Source: Streptomyces antimicrobicus (GTDB taxonomy: Bacteria; Actinomycetota; Actinomycetes; Streptomycetales; Streptomycetaceae). Taken from it: a stretch of DNA of 64,000 nucleotides. Under the pieces are notes generated by a model. It made no database searches and was not told where the DNA came from. It was given only the letters and a program-made list of their open reading frames with translations. Shown piece after piece: positions 62,041 to 64,000 of the stretch. Within the stretch, counting starts at the first letter, position 1, and each line of letters begins with the position of its first letter. Position numbers and translations under genes: made by a program. The DNA is taken from NCBI RefSeq assembly GCF_020532625.1, contig NZ_JAJAUY010000012.1:1-64000 (forward strand). Reading direction: 5' to 3'.

Positions 62041-62846
62041 CCCGTACACCCGAGGGGACGGCCTACGCCCTGCACGGGACGGGAGAGCGCCCGGTGGTGC
62101 TGGTGGCCGGAGCCGGCGGCACGGGACGCATCTGGGAGCACCACCAGGTCCCGGCGCTGACCGCGGCGGGCTGGCGGGTGGTCACCTTCGACCACGGGTC
62201 GACGTCCGCGCCCACCGATCCATGGGAACTCGCGGCCCTGACGCGCGAGTTGGTCACGTCGCTGGCACTGCCGCCCTGCCCGCTGGTCGGTCACTCGCTC
62301 GGCTCCCTCGCCGTTCAGGAACTGCTGCTGACCGATCCGCACCTCGTCAGCGGGGCGGTGCTCACCGCGACCCGCGGCCGGTCCGACGCCGTGGGCGAAG
62401 CCCTGGCCCGGGCCGAGGCGGCGTGCGTACGGGCGGGGACCGCGCTGCCCGCGGAGTTCGAGGCCTTCGTCCGCCTGGTGCAGAACCTCTCGCCCAGGAC
62501 GCTCGCCGACGAGCGGGCGGCGACAGAATGGCTCGACTTGTTCGAACTCGCCGCGCTGACCGGCCGGTCGCCCGCCCTCCGGCCCGGCCCCCCGGTCCCC
62601 GACCGGCTGGCCGAGTACGCCCGGATCGACGTGCCCGTGCTGGTGGTCGGCTTCGCCGACGACGTGCTGGCGCCGGCCCCGCTGGGCCGGGAGGTCGCCG
62701 AGGCGATCCCCGGCGGCCGGTACGCCGAGCTGGCGGACGCCGGTCACCTCGGGTTCCTGGAGCGGCCCGAGGCCTTCAACACCGTCCTGCTCGACTTCCT
62801 CGCCACCCTGGCCCCGACCGACCCCGGAGTGTCCCGTGCCCCTTGA
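62037..62846 (+). CDS. Alpha/beta hydrolase
   Basis: A 269-residue single-domain alpha/beta hydrolase. The nucleophile elbow GHSLGS (about 86-91), the acid in VVGFADDVLAP (about 208) and the catalytic His in DAGHLGF (about 240) are present; oxyanion region VAGAGGTGRIWEHH. It is the esterase/amidase-type fold. The GTG overlaps the APH stop (GTGA) and the 3' end overlaps the NDT-like gene by 11 bp. Substrate unknown. Confidence 0.87.
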   Translation: MTRTPEGTAYALHGTGERPVVLVAGAGGTGRIWEHHQVPALTAAGWRVVTFDHGSTSAPTDPWELAALTRELVTSLALPPCPLVGHSLGSLAVQELLLTDPHLVSGAVLTATRGRSDAVGEALARAEAACVRAGTALPAEFEAFVRLVQNLSPRTLADERAATEWLDLFELAALTGRSPALRPGPPVPDRLAEYARIDVPVLVVGFADDVLAPAPLGREVAEAIPGGRYAELADAGHLGFLERPEAFNTVLLDFLATLAPTDPGVSRAP

Positions 62847-63600
62847 ACGGCCCCTCGTGGAACCGAAGACCGACGCGGAGCTGGAGGTCGTCCACGTCGG
62901 ACGGCGACCGCCGCGGTCCTGGACGGCCGCCGTGTACCTGTGCGGCCCGACCCCTGCCGACCCGGCCGAGCGGTCGTGGCGCCCGGACGCCGTCGCCGCA
63001 CTGCGCGCCGGCTGGTCCGGGCCGGGGCGGCTGGTGGTGTTCCTCCCCGAGCCGGAGCCGGGCGGCACCTACCCGGCGTACGGCGACCAGATCGCCTGGG
63101 AGGAGGACGCCATGCGCCGCTCCGACGTGGTCCTGTTCTGGATCCCGCGGGACATGGCCCGGCTCCCCGGCCTGGTCTCCAACATCAAGTGGGGCGCGTG
63201 GTGCGACTCGGGCCGCGCCGTGCTCGGCAGTCCGCCGGGGGCCGAACGGATGGACTACCTGCTGCACTTCGCCGAGGCCCTGGGCGTACCGGTGGAGCGG
63301 ACGCTGGCGCAGGCCGCCGCGGCGGCCCTGCGGGCGGTCGGGCCGGGGTCCTTGCGCACCGGCGGTGAGCGGGCCGTCCCGCTGACGGTGTGGCGGACCG
63401 ACCCGTTCCGGACCTGGTACGGCGCGTGCCGGGAGGCCGGGGACCGGCTGCTGGACGCCCGTGTGGAGTGGTACGACCCGGCGGCGGCGCGGGCCGGGGC
63501 CGCCGCCTGGCTGCTGACCGTCACGGTCGCGCCGGGCGGCGGCTCCGGCCCGGTCGTCCGCCGCCTGCTGGCGGCTCAGGGGCAGGGCATGCTCATGTAG
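62836..63600 (+). CDS. Nucleoside 2-deoxyribosyltransferase-like protein
   Basis: A 254-residue protein. Residues about 30-150 resemble the nucleoside 2-deoxyribosyltransferase-like family: AAVYLCGPTPAD, IAWEEDAMRRSDVVLFWIPRDM and SNIKWGAWCDSGRAVLGSPPGAERMDYL. The C-terminal about 100 residues (VWRTDPFRTWYGACREAGDRLL onward) are a separate, unrecognised domain. The fold can act on N-glycosidic bonds, which is suggestive given the N-glycosidic link in streptothricin, but no activity is established. Start GTG 62836; converges with the acetyltransferase gene with a 25 bp overlap. Confidence 0.75.
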   Translation: MPLERPLVEPKTDAELEVVHVGRRPPRSWTAAVYLCGPTPADPAERSWRPDAVAALRAGWSGPGRLVVFLPEPEPGGTYPAYGDQIAWEEDAMRRSDVVLFWIPRDMARLPGLVSNIKWGAWCDSGRAVLGSPPGAERMDYLLHFAEALGVPVERTLAQAAAAALRAVGPGSLRTGGERAVPLTVWRTDPFRTWYGACREAGDRLLDARVEWYDPAAARAGAAAWLLTVTVAPGGGSGPVVRRLLAAQGQGMLM

Positions 63601-64000
63601 AGCGCGTGCTCGCCCTCGGAGTCGGTGCCCTGGTACAGGGCGGTGTCCAGGCCGCAGAAGGCGAAGCCCATGCGGCGGTAGGCGTGGATGGCCGGGGCGT
63701 TGACGTTGGTGACCTCCAGCCAGAGGTGGCCGGCGCCGCGCTCCCGGGCGAAGTCCACCGCACGGCCCATCAGCGCCCGGCCCACGCCCCGGCCCCGGTG
63801 GTCCGCGGCGACCTCGATGTCCTCGATGGTCAGGCGGCGGTTCCATGGGGAGTAGGAGACGGCGGCGAAGCCGGCGAGGCCGCCGTCGGTGCCGACGGCC
63901 ACGAAGGTCCGGCTGCCGTCGTCCTCCCCGTCCGCCCCCTCGCCGTCGTCGCCGTCGTCCTCGGGGAACACCTTGACCAGCGGCGGGTCCACCGGGACCT
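63576..64000 (-). CDS. nat1: Streptothricin (nourseothricin) N-acetyltransferase, C-terminal part
   Basis: The gene runs off the right edge; about 141 C-terminal residues of an expected about 190 are present. It is a GNAT enzyme very close to NAT1/STAT: VPVDPPLVKVFPED, an acidic Asp/Glu linker, then NRRLTIEDIEVAADHRGRG (acetyl-CoA loop R/HRGRGVG), LWLEVTNVNAPAIHAYRRMGF, CGLDTALY and ALYMSMPCP at the end. It acetylates the beta-amine of the beta-lysine chain, inactivating streptothricin and protecting the producer. A GTG at 63992 is only an internal valine. This gene is the strongest single marker of the cluster. Confidence 0.96.
   Translation of the reverse strand, partial: VPVDPPLVKVFPEDDGDDGEGADGEDDGSRTFVAVGTDGGLAGFAAVSYSPWNRRLTIEDIEVAADHRGRGVGRALMGRAVDFARERGAGHLWLEVTNVNAPAIHAYRRMGFAFCGLDTALYQGTDSEGEHALYMSMPCP

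Noticed and set aside
63992..63992. Start codon of a short acetyltransferase at 63992
   Set aside because: The GTG is an internal valine; the preceding codons in the window continue the known protein sequence (VP before VDPP). The true start lies beyond the window.

Overview
The window is GC-rich actinobacterial DNA with third-position G/C preference, frequent GTG starts, purine-rich ribosome binding sites and ATGA/GTGA stop-start overlaps. It looks like a Streptomyces chromosome. About 54 protein genes fill it. No tRNA, rRNA, CRISPR array or intact insertion sequence was seen.

Positions 1 to about 34.5 kb hold ordinary accessory and regulatory genes: the end of a GT9 glycosyltransferase, two MFS exporters, two coupled GAF-ANTAR antiterminators, a winged-helix regulator facing a double-STAS protein, AraC, LysR and TetR regulators with recognisable operator palindromes, a Rieske/DUF2231 membrane protein, an M48 peptidase, secreted proteins (an I36 inhibitor-like protein, an NPP1 protein, lipoproteins, a polysaccharide deacetylase), a P450, a HEAT-like repeat protein, a macro-domain protein and a decayed SRPBCC gene. 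At 27.3-33.2 kb lies a MacAB-type export module (permease, ATPase, adaptor, lipoprotein) divergent from an OmpR-type response regulator and histidine kinase.

From about 35.9 kb to the right edge is a streptothricin (nourseothricin) biosynthetic gene cluster. It is identified by the concurrence of several genes: a lysine 2,3-aminomutase (beta-lysine), a VioC-like arginine hydroxylase next to a VioD-like PLP cyclase (streptolidine precursor), two paralogous stand-alone adenylation proteins with a separate T-C protein (beta-lysine chain), a GT2 glycosyltransferase, LmbE deacetylase and O-carbamoyltransferase (carbamoyl-gulosamine), and at the edge a streptothricin N-acetyltransferase (self-resistance). 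A heterodimeric ABC exporter with complementary degenerate ATP sites is embedded in the same operon.

The cluster has two main arms diverging from a 400 bp control region at 45.9-46.3 kb. This region carries four GTACAAC sites and one inverted copy. The leftward arm is regulator, carbamoyltransferase, T-C, A, ABC, ABC. The rightward arm is aminomutase, PLP cyclase, A-T didomain, dioxygenase, GNAT-like, oxidoreductase-epimerase fusion, deacetylase, ATP-grasp, glycosyltransferase. A third block follows: a CocE hydrolase leftward, and A, phosphotransferase, alpha/beta hydrolase and NDT-like rightward. The regulator and the CocE hydrolase each contain a rare TTA leucine codon, which points to bldA control.

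The least explained parts are the regulator's C-terminal tail resembling the IS3 OrfA coiled coil, the Gfo/Idh/MocA-SDR fusion, divergent start codons one base apart at 59.56 kb, and the phosphotransferase/hydrolase/NDT-like trio, whose role in streptothricin formation or protection I cannot assign.
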